A stretch of DNA of 64,000 nucleotides, taken from positions 1,302,001 to 1,366,000 of the forward strand of contig NZ_CP048632.1 of assembly GCF_010669145.1 (NCBI RefSeq), in the 5' to 3' direction. Below are positions 48,498-55,592 of this stretch, piece by piece. Numbering within the stretch: position 1 is the first letter of the stretch; every line of letters begins with the position of its first letter. Origin of the DNA: Rhizobium oryzihabitans (GTDB lineage Bacteria; Pseudomonadota; Alphaproteobacteria; Rhizobiales; Rhizobiaceae). The position numbers and the translations under genes were made by a program. Under the pieces are notes generated by a model. That model was given only the letters and a program-made list of their open reading frames with translations, had not been told where the DNA came from and searched no databases.

Positions 48498-49744
48498 GCA
48501 CGCAGACCGTCAGCATCAAGAGCCTTGGCGCGCAGGGCGATGGCATTGCGCACTGTCCCGACGGCCCGGTCTATGTGCCCTTCGCCCTGCCCGGCGAAAC
48601 CGTGGCGATTGCCAAGGTCAAGGATACCGGCACCATCATCTCGATTGCGGAAGCCTCGGCAGACCGCCGTGAACCCGCCTGCCGCCACTTTGGTCCCGAG
48701 GGCGTTAACGGCGCCTGCGGCGGCTGTTCGCTGCAGCATTTTGCCGATCAGCCCTACCACGCCTTCAAGCGGGAGCTGGTGGTTTCGGCGCTTCGATCGA
48801 AGGGTCTCACGCCGCCGGTGGACGATCTCGTCATCTGTCGCCCCGGCGAGCGCCGCCGCGCGGTGTTTGCCGCCCGCAGGACGGAAAAGGGTCTGCTTCT
48901 CGGTTTCAGCCAGGCGAACAGCCATCACATCGTCGCCATCGAGGAATGTCCCGTCACCTCGCCCGGCATTGTCGCGCGGCTGGATGCCATCCGCGCCATC
49001 GGCCTTTCCCTTGCGTCGAATGCCGAGCCGTTTCGCATGACCGTTCTCGAGACGCTTTCGGGTCTCGACATTTCAGTCGAAGGCATCAAATCCGTCGGCG
49101 ACAAGCAGCGCCGTGCCTTGACGGAAACGGTGCTTGCCATGCGCGGCATCGCCCGCGTCTCGCTGTCGGGTGAAATCCTCATCGAACCGCAAAAGCCGAT
49201 CATCGAATTCGGCGGCGTTCCGGTTTCGCCGCCGGCCGGCGGTTTCACCCAGGCGACCAAACAGGCCGAAGACGCCATGGCCGAGCTGGTGCTGGCCCAT
49301 GTGGGCAAATCCAAGCGCATTGCCGATCTGTTTTGCGGTTCCGGCACCTTTGCGCTGAGGCTCGCGCGTATCGGCCGGGTACATGCGGTGGAAGCGGAAG
49401 ACAAGCCGCTGAAGGCGCTCGATTTCGCCGCCCGCAACACGCAGGGCCTGAAACCCGTCAGCATCGAAAAGCGTGATCTCTTCCGCCGGCCGCTGATGAC
49501 GAGCGAATTGAAGAACTACGATGCGGTGGTGTTCGATCCGCCGCGTGCGGGTGCGGAATTCCAGTGCAAGGAACTTGCCCGCAGCACGGTGAAGAAGATC
49601 GTCGCCGTCAGCTGCAACCCGCTGACGCTTGCGCGCGACCTCGCCCTTCTCACGGAAGGCGGCTATCGCGTGACACGGGTGACGCCGGTGGACCAGTTCT
49701 TATGGTCGCCGCATGTGGAAGCCGTGGCGGTGCTGGAGAAATAA
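48494..49744 (+). CDS. TrmA/RlmD-family RNA uracil-5 methyltransferase
   Basis: A 416-residue SAM-dependent RNA methyltransferase of the TrmA/RlmC/RlmD group. It has an N-terminal TRAM-like domain (SLGAQGDGIA), four iron-sulfur cysteines (Cys63, 75, 78, 152; the middle pair in GACGGCSLQH), the SAM-binding IADLFCGSGTFALRLA, the FDPPRAGA motif and the catalytic cysteine in VAVSCNPLTLARDL. The exact target uridine in tRNA or rRNA is not determinable. Its ATG overlaps the corrected end of tlyA (ATGA), so the two RNA-modification genes form a coupled pair. Confidence 0.94.
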   Translation: MSTQTVSIKSLGAQGDGIAHCPDGPVYVPFALPGETVAIAKVKDTGTIISIAEASADRREPACRHFGPEGVNGACGGCSLQHFADQPYHAFKRELVVSALRSKGLTPPVDDLVICRPGERRRAVFAARRTEKGLLLGFSQANSHHIVAIEECPVTSPGIVARLDAIRAIGLSLASNAEPFRMTVLETLSGLDISVEGIKSVGDKQRRALTETVLAMRGIARVSLSGEILIEPQKPIIEFGGVPVSPPAGGFTQATKQAEDAMAELVLAHVGKSKRIADLFCGSGTFALRLARIGRVHAVEAEDKPLKALDFAARNTQGLKPVSIEKRDLFRRPLMTSELKNYDAVVFDPPRAGAEFQCKELARSTVKKIVAVSCNPLTLARDLALLTEGGYRVTRVTPVDQFLWSPHVEAVAVLEK

Positions 49745-49811
49745 GCAATCCGGGGGGAGAGCCGTTCACAAGAAGCTGACGCAACGATTCATGTGCCCGC
49801 AATCACTACTG

Positions 49812-49931
49812 CCCTCATTCCTGTGCCTGTCACAGGAATCCAGTCGACGCGCGTCTGCGCGGCGGAGAGGAGTCCTTTCAGCCCAAGGACTTGGGCTGGC
49901 TGGATTCCTGTGACAAGCACAGGAATGAGGG
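49812..49931. repeat. Modular palindromic repeat, tip type C (full length)
   Basis: The tips CCCTCATTCCTGTGCCTGTC and GACAAGCACAGGAATGAGGG enclose a GTCGACGCGCGTCTGCGCGG hairpin and an AGCCCAAGGACTTGGGCT hairpin. It is the cleanest example of the modular structure: two inner hairpins within one outer inverted repeat. Confidence 0.87.
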
Positions 49932-49943
49932 CCAAGGGGTTTG

Positions 49944-50258
49944 TTACCAGGCCGTATCGACCGTGCCGTTACCGACCACGCCCGAGCAACGGCACGAACC
50001 GCCGACGCGGCCCTGCTCGATGGGGCAGATATAGGGCCTGCGGCGATTGGCGCTATCCGGCGGAGTGATGACGCAGACGAACCGCGCGCGGCGCTGGCGA
50101 TCGCGGCTGTTCCCGGAATAGAAGTTCGGGCTACCGTCCTGCGTGGACTGCGCCAGAATGACGTTGTTGCTCGAAACTGGCGAAGGCGCGATCATCGTCG
50201 CTTCGGCAACGGTCGCGGCGGAAAGGAATAGGGACAGGGCGAAAACGAAGTGACGCAT
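49944..50258 (-). CDS. Small secreted protein of unknown function
   Basis: A 104-residue protein with a clear signal peptide (MRHFVFALSLFLSAATVAEA). The mature part has four cysteines (FVCVIT, YICPIE and CRCSG) and many small polar residues, which suggests a disulfide-bonded periplasmic or extracellular protein. I do not recognise a family. The stop lies 13 bases from the type C repeat. It is possibly a rhizobial lineage-specific gene. Confidence 0.7.
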   Translation of the reverse strand: MRHFVFALSLFLSAATVAEATMIAPSPVSSNNVILAQSTQDGSPNFYSGNSRDRQRRARFVCVITPPDSANRRRPYICPIEQGRVGGSCRCSGVVGNGTVDTAW

Positions 50259-50347
50259 GCGGGTGGCTTTCGGACAATGACGGTACGGTATTTAACCCAA
50301 GCCATATTGACCGGTTCCTTAACCGCAAGGACTTCCTGCCGAAACGC

Positions 50348-51106
50348 TTAACGGCGCATGAATGCCTCGAAGGCGGCCCGTGCTTCCGCACTTTGCAATT
50401 GCGCGATGAAATGGCGGGCTTCCTCATCGATGCGCGCCAGCACATCCTGCGTATTGCCGCGCACGAGATCGCGGGCGATCTTCAGCGCCTGCTGCGGCTT
50501 GGCGGCAAGCCGGGTCGCGAGTGCCAGCGTTTCGCTCTCGACATGTTCCGGGGCCACGACCTTCCAGATCATTCCGGCCTGCAACGCCTGTTCGGCGGTA
50601 AAACCTTCGCCCATGGCAAGCAGCGCAAAGGCGCGCTGGTGGCCGATGAGCCTCGGTGCAAGCAGGCTGGATGCCGCTTCCGGCACCAGCGCCAGATCCA
50701 CGAAAGGTGTCTTGAACAGGCTGCGATTGGAAGCAACGGTCAGATCGCAATGCAGGTTCAGCGTCGTGCCGATGCCGATGGCCAAACCATCGACACCCGA
50801 AACCAGCGGTTTTTCGAAGGTCGCGAGTGCCTTCAGAACATCGAGAACGGCAAGCTTTCCTTTTGCGCCCGACATGGCGAATGCAAGGAAGTCGGCCATA
50901 TCGTTGCCTGCGGAAAAGCAGCCTTCCGTGCCGAGAAACGCAACGACGCGAATATCAGGATCGGCATTGGCGGCCTGCAAGGCTTCAGCCATGCGCAGAT
51001 ACATTGCATCGGTGATGGCGTTTTTCTTGTCCGGCCGGTTGAAGCGGATGGTCAGGACTTCGGGTGCGTGGCTGACCCGCTCGACGAGAATATGATCGTC
51101 CGACAT
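50348..51106 (-). CDS. Enoyl-CoA hydratase/isomerase family protein
   Basis: A 252-residue crotonase-fold protein, which hydrates or isomerises acyl-CoA double bonds. The oxyanion-hole segments are AFLGTEGCFSAGNDMADFL and SGVDGLAIGIGTTLNLHCDL. At the second catalytic position (E164 in rat ECH) the segment PFVDLALVPEAASSLL keeps a glutamate. GAGGAGAGAGCT precedes the ATG. It is followed upstream, in transcription order, by the acyl-CoA dehydrogenase gene 19 bp away, so it belongs to the same beta-oxidation-type operon. Confidence 0.93.
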   Translation of the reverse strand: MSDDHILVERVSHAPEVLTIRFNRPDKKNAITDAMYLRMAEALQAANADPDIRVVAFLGTEGCFSAGNDMADFLAFAMSGAKGKLAVLDVLKALATFEKPLVSGVDGLAIGIGTTLNLHCDLTVASNRSLFKTPFVDLALVPEAASSLLAPRLIGHQRAFALLAMGEGFTAEQALQAGMIWKVVAPEHVESETLALATRLAAKPQQALKIARDLVRGNTQDVLARIDEEARHFIAQLQSAEARAAFEAFMRR

Positions 51107-51125
51107 AGCTCTCTCCTCAATCAAC

Positions 51126-52913
51126 TCAGGAAGCCAAAACGGCGCGGGCAGCGGCAAGGCTTGCCGCCCCGGCGATGACGCGGTCCTTGAGCGCTGCCGT
51201 TTCCGCCAGCAGGTTTTCCGCCGCAAACCGGCAAAGTGCGGCGCGTTGTCCGCCCCTGCCGTCTTCCACGGAGGCCAATGCGCCCTTGGCGAGATAGGCT
51301 CCCGTGAGCGCCAGCCCGAAGAGACGCTGGTAGGGTGTCGCGCCGGCGAGTGCGGTTTCGGTTTCGCCCGTCTTCAGCCGTTCCAGCAGCCAGTCGGTCG
51401 CCGTTTCCAGATCGTTGAGGCTCGTTTCCAGATAACGGGCCGTCTCGCCGAGATCGTCGCGGTTCGAGGCGGCGGTCCGGGCGGCGATCTCGCGCAGTTC
51501 GGTGATGAAACCACGCACCTGCGCGCCATCGGATAGCGGCAGCTTGCGAACCACCAGATCGATCGCCTGAATGCCGTTGGTGCCTTCATAGATCGGGGCG
51601 ATACGGGCGTCGCGCAGGTAACGGGCGGCACCGGTTTCTTCGATGAAGCCCATGCCGCCATGCACCTGAATGCCCATGGAGGCAACGTCGACACCGGCAT
51701 CGGTGGAGAAGGATTTGGCGATCGGTGTCAGGAGGGCAGCGCGCTCCTGCCAGTGAGCGCGCTGCCGGGCGTCTTCAGTCGCGTGCGCCATATCGATGGC
51801 ATGCGCGCAGCTGAAGGAGATCGCCCGCGATCCCTGCGTCAGCGCCTTCATCGTCAGAAGCGTGCGGGCGATATCCGGGTGCTCGATGATCGGGCTCATG
51901 CCGGAACCCTGCCAGCCGGGCGCCTTGCCCTGCGTGCGCTCTCTGGCGTATTCGATGGCCTTCTGGGTCGCCGCTTCACAGATCGCCACGCCCTGCATGC
52001 CAACGGCGAGGCGGGCGTTGTTCATCATGGTGAACATGCAGGCGAGACCCTTGTTCTCCTCGCCGATAAGCCAGCCCAGGGCTCCCTTCTCTTCCCCGAA
52101 CCTGCCGTCTCCGAAAATCATCGTGCAGGTGGGCGAGCCCTGAATGCCAAGCTTGTGCTCCAGAGAATGGCAGAAGACATCGTTTCTGCTGCCCGGCGTA
52201 CCGTCGTCATCAGGGAGAAACTTCGGCACGAGGAAGAGCGAGATGCCGCGTGTGCCGGCCGGTGCGTCCGGCAGGCGGGCGAGAACGAGGTGGATGATGT
52301 TGTCCGCCGCGTCATGTTCGCCCCAGGTGATGAAAATCTTCTGCCCGAAGATGCGGTAGGTGCCGTCACCATTGCGCTCGGCACGGGTCTTCAGGACGCC
52401 AAGGTCCGATCCCGCATGCGGCTCGGTGAGGTTCATCGTACCGGTCCATTCCCCGGATACGAGTTTTGGAAGATAGGTGCGTTTCAGATCGTTGCTGCCA
52501 TGGGTGACAATGGCTTCCACCGCCCCCATGGTGAGCGTCGGCGCCAGCGCAAAGGCCATGGAACCGGAATTCCACATCTCAAGCGCGGCGACATTCAGCA
52601 TATGCGGCAGGTTCTGGCCACCGAACTCTTCCGGTGCCGTCAGGCTGTTCCAGCCGGCTTCCGCCCAGCGACGGTAAAGATCGGCCCAGCCATCCGGCGT
52701 CGTGACCTTGTCGTCGGCGAGTTTTGCGCCCTGACGATCGCCGATCTCGGCAAGCGGAGCGACCTCGGCGGTGGCGAAACGACCGGCTTCGTGCAGAATG
52801 GCATCGACGACATCTTCACCGAGGTCCCCCAGCGCACCCTTTGCAAGCGCGTCTTGCAGACCCGCCACATGTTTGAGCGTAAAGGCGATATCGTCCACCG
52901 GCGCGGTATACAT
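51126..52913 (-). CDS. Acyl-CoA dehydrogenase (long form, with C-terminal ACAD_C domain)
   Basis: A 595-residue FAD enzyme that introduces the alpha-beta double bond in acyl-CoAs. It has the N-terminal helical domain, the middle beta domain (TGTMNLTEPHAGSDLGVLKT and FITWGEHDAADN), the C-terminal domain with QVHGGMGFIEETGAARYLRD and GIQAIDLVVRKL, and an extra C-terminal domain typical of the DmdC-like/AcdA group. Some relatives act on methylmercaptopropionyl-CoA; the substrate here is unproven. GGGAGGAGGC precedes the ATG. It is the first gene of a two-gene operon and has a LiuR-like palindrome 55 bases upstream. Confidence 0.94.
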   Translation of the reverse strand: MYTAPVDDIAFTLKHVAGLQDALAKGALGDLGEDVVDAILHEAGRFATAEVAPLAEIGDRQGAKLADDKVTTPDGWADLYRRWAEAGWNSLTAPEEFGGQNLPHMLNVAALEMWNSGSMAFALAPTLTMGAVEAIVTHGSNDLKRTYLPKLVSGEWTGTMNLTEPHAGSDLGVLKTRAERNGDGTYRIFGQKIFITWGEHDAADNIIHLVLARLPDAPAGTRGISLFLVPKFLPDDDGTPGSRNDVFCHSLEHKLGIQGSPTCTMIFGDGRFGEEKGALGWLIGEENKGLACMFTMMNNARLAVGMQGVAICEAATQKAIEYARERTQGKAPGWQGSGMSPIIEHPDIARTLLTMKALTQGSRAISFSCAHAIDMAHATEDARQRAHWQERAALLTPIAKSFSTDAGVDVASMGIQVHGGMGFIEETGAARYLRDARIAPIYEGTNGIQAIDLVVRKLPLSDGAQVRGFITELREIAARTAASNRDDLGETARYLETSLNDLETATDWLLERLKTGETETALAGATPYQRLFGLALTGAYLAKGALASVEDGRGGQRAALCRFAAENLLAETAALKDRVIAGAASLAAARAVLAS

Positions 52914-52967
52914 GCTGCCTCCTCCCGAAGCTTTTGCCTATCGTGCTGCTCTTCGGGCTAAATGATT

Positions 52968-52983
52968 TTTACGTAAACGTCAA
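52968..52983 (-). promoter_or_regulatory. LiuR-like MerR-type operator upstream of acyl-CoA dehydrogenase
   Basis: TTTACGT-AA-ACGTCAA is an inverted repeat with one mismatch, placed where the promoter of the acyl-CoA dehydrogenase operon should be. It resembles the ACGT-centred operators assigned to LiuR, the MerR-family regulator of branched-chain amino-acid and fatty-acid degradation genes in proteobacteria. The match is from memory of the consensus and no regulator gene is in the window. Confidence 0.5.
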
Positions 52984-53133
52984 TTTGAAAATTCCCGTCA
53001 TTTCAGCGGGATTGTTATAAAACTGTCATATGAATTTGCTCAGCATGCGCTGAAAGGCGCTTCGCCGCCGCCGCTCCCACACCGGAACGACGAACGCCTC
53101 CCTCCTCCCATCCAGCCGGTCAGGACTGCAACG

Positions 53134-54129
53134 ATGGATCTCATAACACCCGTCATCCCCGGCCTTGTCTGGGCCTATCATTTCCAGCCCGGAAAAGCGC
53201 CTTGCCGGCGGCTGGCGCCCGATGCAGGTCTCGAGGAAATGTCCGAGTGCGACGGCTTCTTCTGGCTGCATCTCAATCTCGCCGATCAGCGGGTGGCAAA
53301 TTTTCTCGAAACCATCGAAGGCCTCGATCCGGCAGCGCGGGCAAGCCTCACCACCCATGAGACACATCCCTCCATCGTGGTGGATGAAAAATCGCTCTAT
53401 GGCACGCTTGTCGATTTCCAGCGGGAATTCGACAAGGAGACGCGTGATTTCGGGTGGCTGCATTTTGCGGTGAGCGACCGCTTCATCATCACCACCCGCC
53501 TGCAGCCGCTGCGTTCGGTGGACCGGTTGAAGGCGGCGGTCGACAAGAATTCCAACCGTTACCTCACACCATCGCATGTGTTCGAAGGCCTTGTCGCCGA
53601 ATTCCAGCGCTCACTCATCAATCTGGTGATGGAGACGACGGAAGAGCTGAACGCCATCGAGGATATGGTCTATGACAGCGAGACACGCGACGAACGGCGG
53701 CGGCTTGCCCCGCTGCGCCGCACGGTGGTGCGCCTGCACCGGCATCTGCGCACCGTGCTGACCCTGATGCGGCGAGCTTCGGCCGCCGATGATGACGAGA
53801 TGCCCAACGGTTTCGAGGATGTCGCCTCACGCCTGATGGGGCGTCTGGAAGCCGTCGACCATGACGTCTACGCTTTGCAGGAGCGGGCAAGGCTGCTGCA
53901 CGAGGAAATCGATTCCAAACTCTCGTCGGAGACAAACCGGCATCTTTATATCCTGTCACTGATGACGGCATTCCTGCTGCCGCCATCGCTGGTCACAGGT
54001 TTTTTCGGCATGAATACGGATGAGCTGCCGTTTACGGTCGGCACGGGCGGCACGCTTTCGGCCAGCATCTTCATCGTGATCTCGGTGGCGCTCGCCTGGT
54101 TCGTGCTGAAGCGGGCGCGGATTCTGTGA
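53134..54129 (+). CDS. CorA/ZntB family divalent metal transporter
   Basis: A 331-residue CorA-superfamily channel. The large N-terminal cytoplasmic domain ends in a long helix (VDHDVYALQERARLLHEEID), and two C-terminal membrane helices carry the pore signature GMN in VTGFFGMNTDELP, followed by a short loop and SIFIVISVALAWFVLKRARIL. The sequence WLHLNLADQ near the N-terminus and the overall length fit the ZntB branch, a zinc transporter in enterobacteria, though magnesium cannot be excluded. It is divergent from the acyl-CoA dehydrogenase operon. Confidence 0.92.
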   Translation: MDLITPVIPGLVWAYHFQPGKAPCRRLAPDAGLEEMSECDGFFWLHLNLADQRVANFLETIEGLDPAARASLTTHETHPSIVVDEKSLYGTLVDFQREFDKETRDFGWLHFAVSDRFIITTRLQPLRSVDRLKAAVDKNSNRYLTPSHVFEGLVAEFQRSLINLVMETTEELNAIEDMVYDSETRDERRRLAPLRRTVVRLHRHLRTVLTLMRRASAADDDEMPNGFEDVASRLMGRLEAVDHDVYALQERARLLHEEIDSKLSSETNRHLYILSLMTAFLLPPSLVTGFFGMNTDELPFTVGTGGTLSASIFIVISVALAWFVLKRARIL

Positions 54130-54185
54130 CGATCAACAGAGGTCAACCGACTTCTTAGCGGGGTGGCGTCGACAGTCCCACTCAG

Positions 54186-54261
54186 CGTCATCCTCGGGCT
54201 TGACCCGAGGATCCACAACCACCGGCGACAATAGATCCTCGGGTCAAGCCCGAGGATGACG
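54186..54261. repeat. Palindromic intergenic repeat, tip type B
   Basis: Arms CGTCATCCTCGGGCTTGACC and GTCAAGCCCGAGGATGACG, almost perfectly complementary, lie between the convergent CorA-like and BA14K genes. Confidence 0.85.
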
Positions 54262-54346
54262 AAGGCTGATGTTACGAGGCCTATAAGAAGCTTGAGCCGC
54301 CCGGAATTTCTCCGGGCAGCTCCATCGATTTCAGCTCGTCCACTTA

Positions 54347-54865
54347 TCAGCTGTAAGGCGAATAGCAGGGCTGGCGTGGGCCATGATACGGCTGGAACGT
54401 GTTGCTATAGGCATCGTAGGACCGATAGCGGCCATAGCACCAGTTCACATGCGCCTGGCTCATGCCGGCACGACGGACAGGGCGGTATTCGCGATAGACC
54501 GGACGCGGACGATATTCCGGAACCGGACGGTAGATTTCGCGCGGCTGCGAAAGTGCACCGCCGATGATCGCACCCGTCGCAAAGGCTGCGAGCGGGAACC
54601 AGTAACCGTCATGATGACGATAGCCCGGACGATAATCGCGATAACCGCGATGGCCGCCGTACCAGCCACGACGTCCGCCATCCCAGTCGCGACGATCGCG
54701 CCAGTACTGCACATTCACGATATTCTTGCTGGCGTCGTTGCCCACCGTCTCGACACTCTTCGGTGCCGTCGGCAATGGCATTGCCGCTTCTGCCGGAACA
54801 ATCGCTCCCGCAACCACGATCGCAGAAAGACCGACAGCCAAGATATTCTTCATATAGTCTCTCAT
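54347..54865 (-). CDS. BA14K family protein
   Basis: A 172-residue exported protein. It has a signal peptide ([20 protein letters not shown]), then an Arg/Tyr/Gly-rich low-complexity region ([18 protein letters not shown]), a hydrophobic helix ([17 protein letters not shown]) and the BA14K C-terminal motif [20 protein letters not shown] ending CYSPYS. BA14K proteins are immunoreactive, lectin-like surface proteins first seen in Brucella. GGAGG lies seven bases upstream of the ATG at 54865. A remnant of a second gene of this family lies at 55090. Confidence 0.9.
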   Translation of the reverse strand: MRDYMKNILAVGLSAIVVAGAIVPAEAAMPLPTAPKSVETVGNDASKNIVNVQYWRDRRDWDGGRRGWYGGHRGYRDYRPGYRHHDGYWFPLAAFATGAIIGGALSQPREIYRPVPEYRPRPVYREYRPVRRAGMSQAHVNWCYGRYRSYDAYSNTFQPYHGPRQPCYSPYS

Positions 54866-55052
54866 CTGACTTCCTCCATTCACGACGGTCGACAGGCCGT
54901 TATACGTGAATAATAGCACCTTTTTCTTCTTACTCAGCCAGCTTGTCGGCGCTGGCCGTTACATTTGAGGTTGCAGGCTAGGCGTTTTCGCCTGAACCCA
55001 GCATTAACGATGCATTCACGCTTCGGTTACCCGATCCGGCAGCCCGAAAGCA

Positions 55053-55077
55053 AAAGCCCGGATCAAATCCGGGCTTT
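55053..55077 (-). terminator. Terminator of the disrupted second BA14K gene
   Basis: A perfect 11-bp stem AAAGCCCGGAT/ATCCGGGCTTT with a 3-base loop. On the minus strand it is followed by TTTTGCTTTC. It lies 13 bases after the stop codon at 55090 of the BA14K remnant. Confidence 0.8.
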
Positions 55078-55089
55078 CGAAAACCACTA

Positions 55090-55116
55090 TCAGCGGCTGT
55101 AAGGCGATACGCATAT
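55090..55116 (-). pseudogene. 3' remnant of a second BA14K-type gene at the prophage border
   Basis: Read on the minus strand, the last codons are I-C-V-S-P-Y-S-R followed by TGA at 55090. This matches the C-terminal P-C-Y-S-P-Y-S of the intact BA14K protein next door and the family's usual ending. Upstream (rightward) the frame runs into sequence that no longer resembles the family, at the point where the prophage appears to begin. The rest of the gene should lie beyond the right prophage end, outside the window. Confidence 0.65.
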
Positions 55117-55135
55117 GTAGGGGGGTAACACCTTC

Positions 55136-55244
55136 TGGACACTAGCTATCCAGCCAAAAGGAACTCGCAAAGGCTTGTGAAATAAGGGGAAATCGCTCTT
55201 ATATGCTAACGCGGGTGCTGGACAGGATTGCAAATGGCTGTCCA
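55136..55244. repeat. Candidate transposase end-binding sites of the prophage left end
   Basis: The hexamer TGGACA occurs at 55136-55141, 55219-55224 and, inverted (TGTCCA), at 55239-55244; the last two are arms of a 7-bp inverted repeat TGGACAG/CTGTCCA. Distances from the putative end are about 20, 103 and 123 bases. This resembles the Mu attL plan of one terminal site, a gap of about 80 bp and two closer sites. Assignment is by analogy. Confidence 0.45.
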
Positions 55245-55256
55245 AAGGCGGGCCGA

Positions 55257-55288
55257 AATCGCGCATTTCAAACCATTAATCGCGCATT
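55257..55288 (+). repeat. 11-bp direct repeat in the prophage left end
   Basis: AATCGCGCATT occurs at 55257-55267 and again at 55278-55288, 21 bases apart, that is two helical turns. It lies between the candidate end sites and the operator cluster and could be a further protein-binding pair. Confidence 0.5.
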
Positions 55289-55446
55289 CTGCTGGCAAAG
55301 ATTCCTCATTAGTATGCGCGTCCACTCATCGGGCAAAAAACCTTGCTGCATAAGGCGTTTCGGCGTCGGAGAGGACAAGCGAGAAATAGAGAAGAGCTAC
55401 TTCACGCGCTTCCGTCGCCGAAAATTTCCGATGGACGAAAGCTATT

Positions 55447-55559
55447 AAGTCGGCAGTTTGCGCCGACTTAGACGGCGGATTGCCGACTTGAATTAAGATG
55501 CTGTTTTTCAATAGATTTCCGACAGGCGGCAGTTTTATGCGCAGAAATATAAGTCGGCA
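55447..55559. promoter_or_regulatory. Cluster of AAGTCGGCA repeats, candidate repressor operators
   Basis: AAGTCGGCA occurs at 55447-55455 and 55551-55559 on the plus strand and at 55481-55489 on the minus strand; a one-mismatch minus-strand copy lies at 55461-55469. The first pair forms a hairpin AAGTCGG/CCGACTT. The cluster is downstream of the repressor stop codon, between it and the prophage end, not between repressor and ner. Operators or transposition-enhancer sites are both possible. Confidence 0.5.
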
Positions 55560-55592
55560 GCCAAGAACTGCGTTCCAGCGTTAGAAACTAAA

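Noticed and set aside
48498..48672. C-terminal extension of the TlyA frame
   Set aside because: The sequence after about 48370 in that frame is Arg/His-rich and unlike TlyA, while the proper ending is found in the neighbouring frame.
54978..55130. tRNA-type attachment site at the prophage border
   Set aside because: No tRNA-like sequence is visible, and Mu-like phages transpose into nearly random targets and do not use tRNA genes.
55203..55448. Small plus-strand frame of 81 codons in the prophage left end
   Set aside because: No ribosome site, Arg/Phe-rich composition and overlap with candidate end-binding sites argue against coding.
55326..55511. Small minus-strand frame of 61 codons in the prophage left end
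   Set aside because: It starts at TTG without ribosome site, overlaps the operator cluster and matches nothing I know. It could be real but is not supported.
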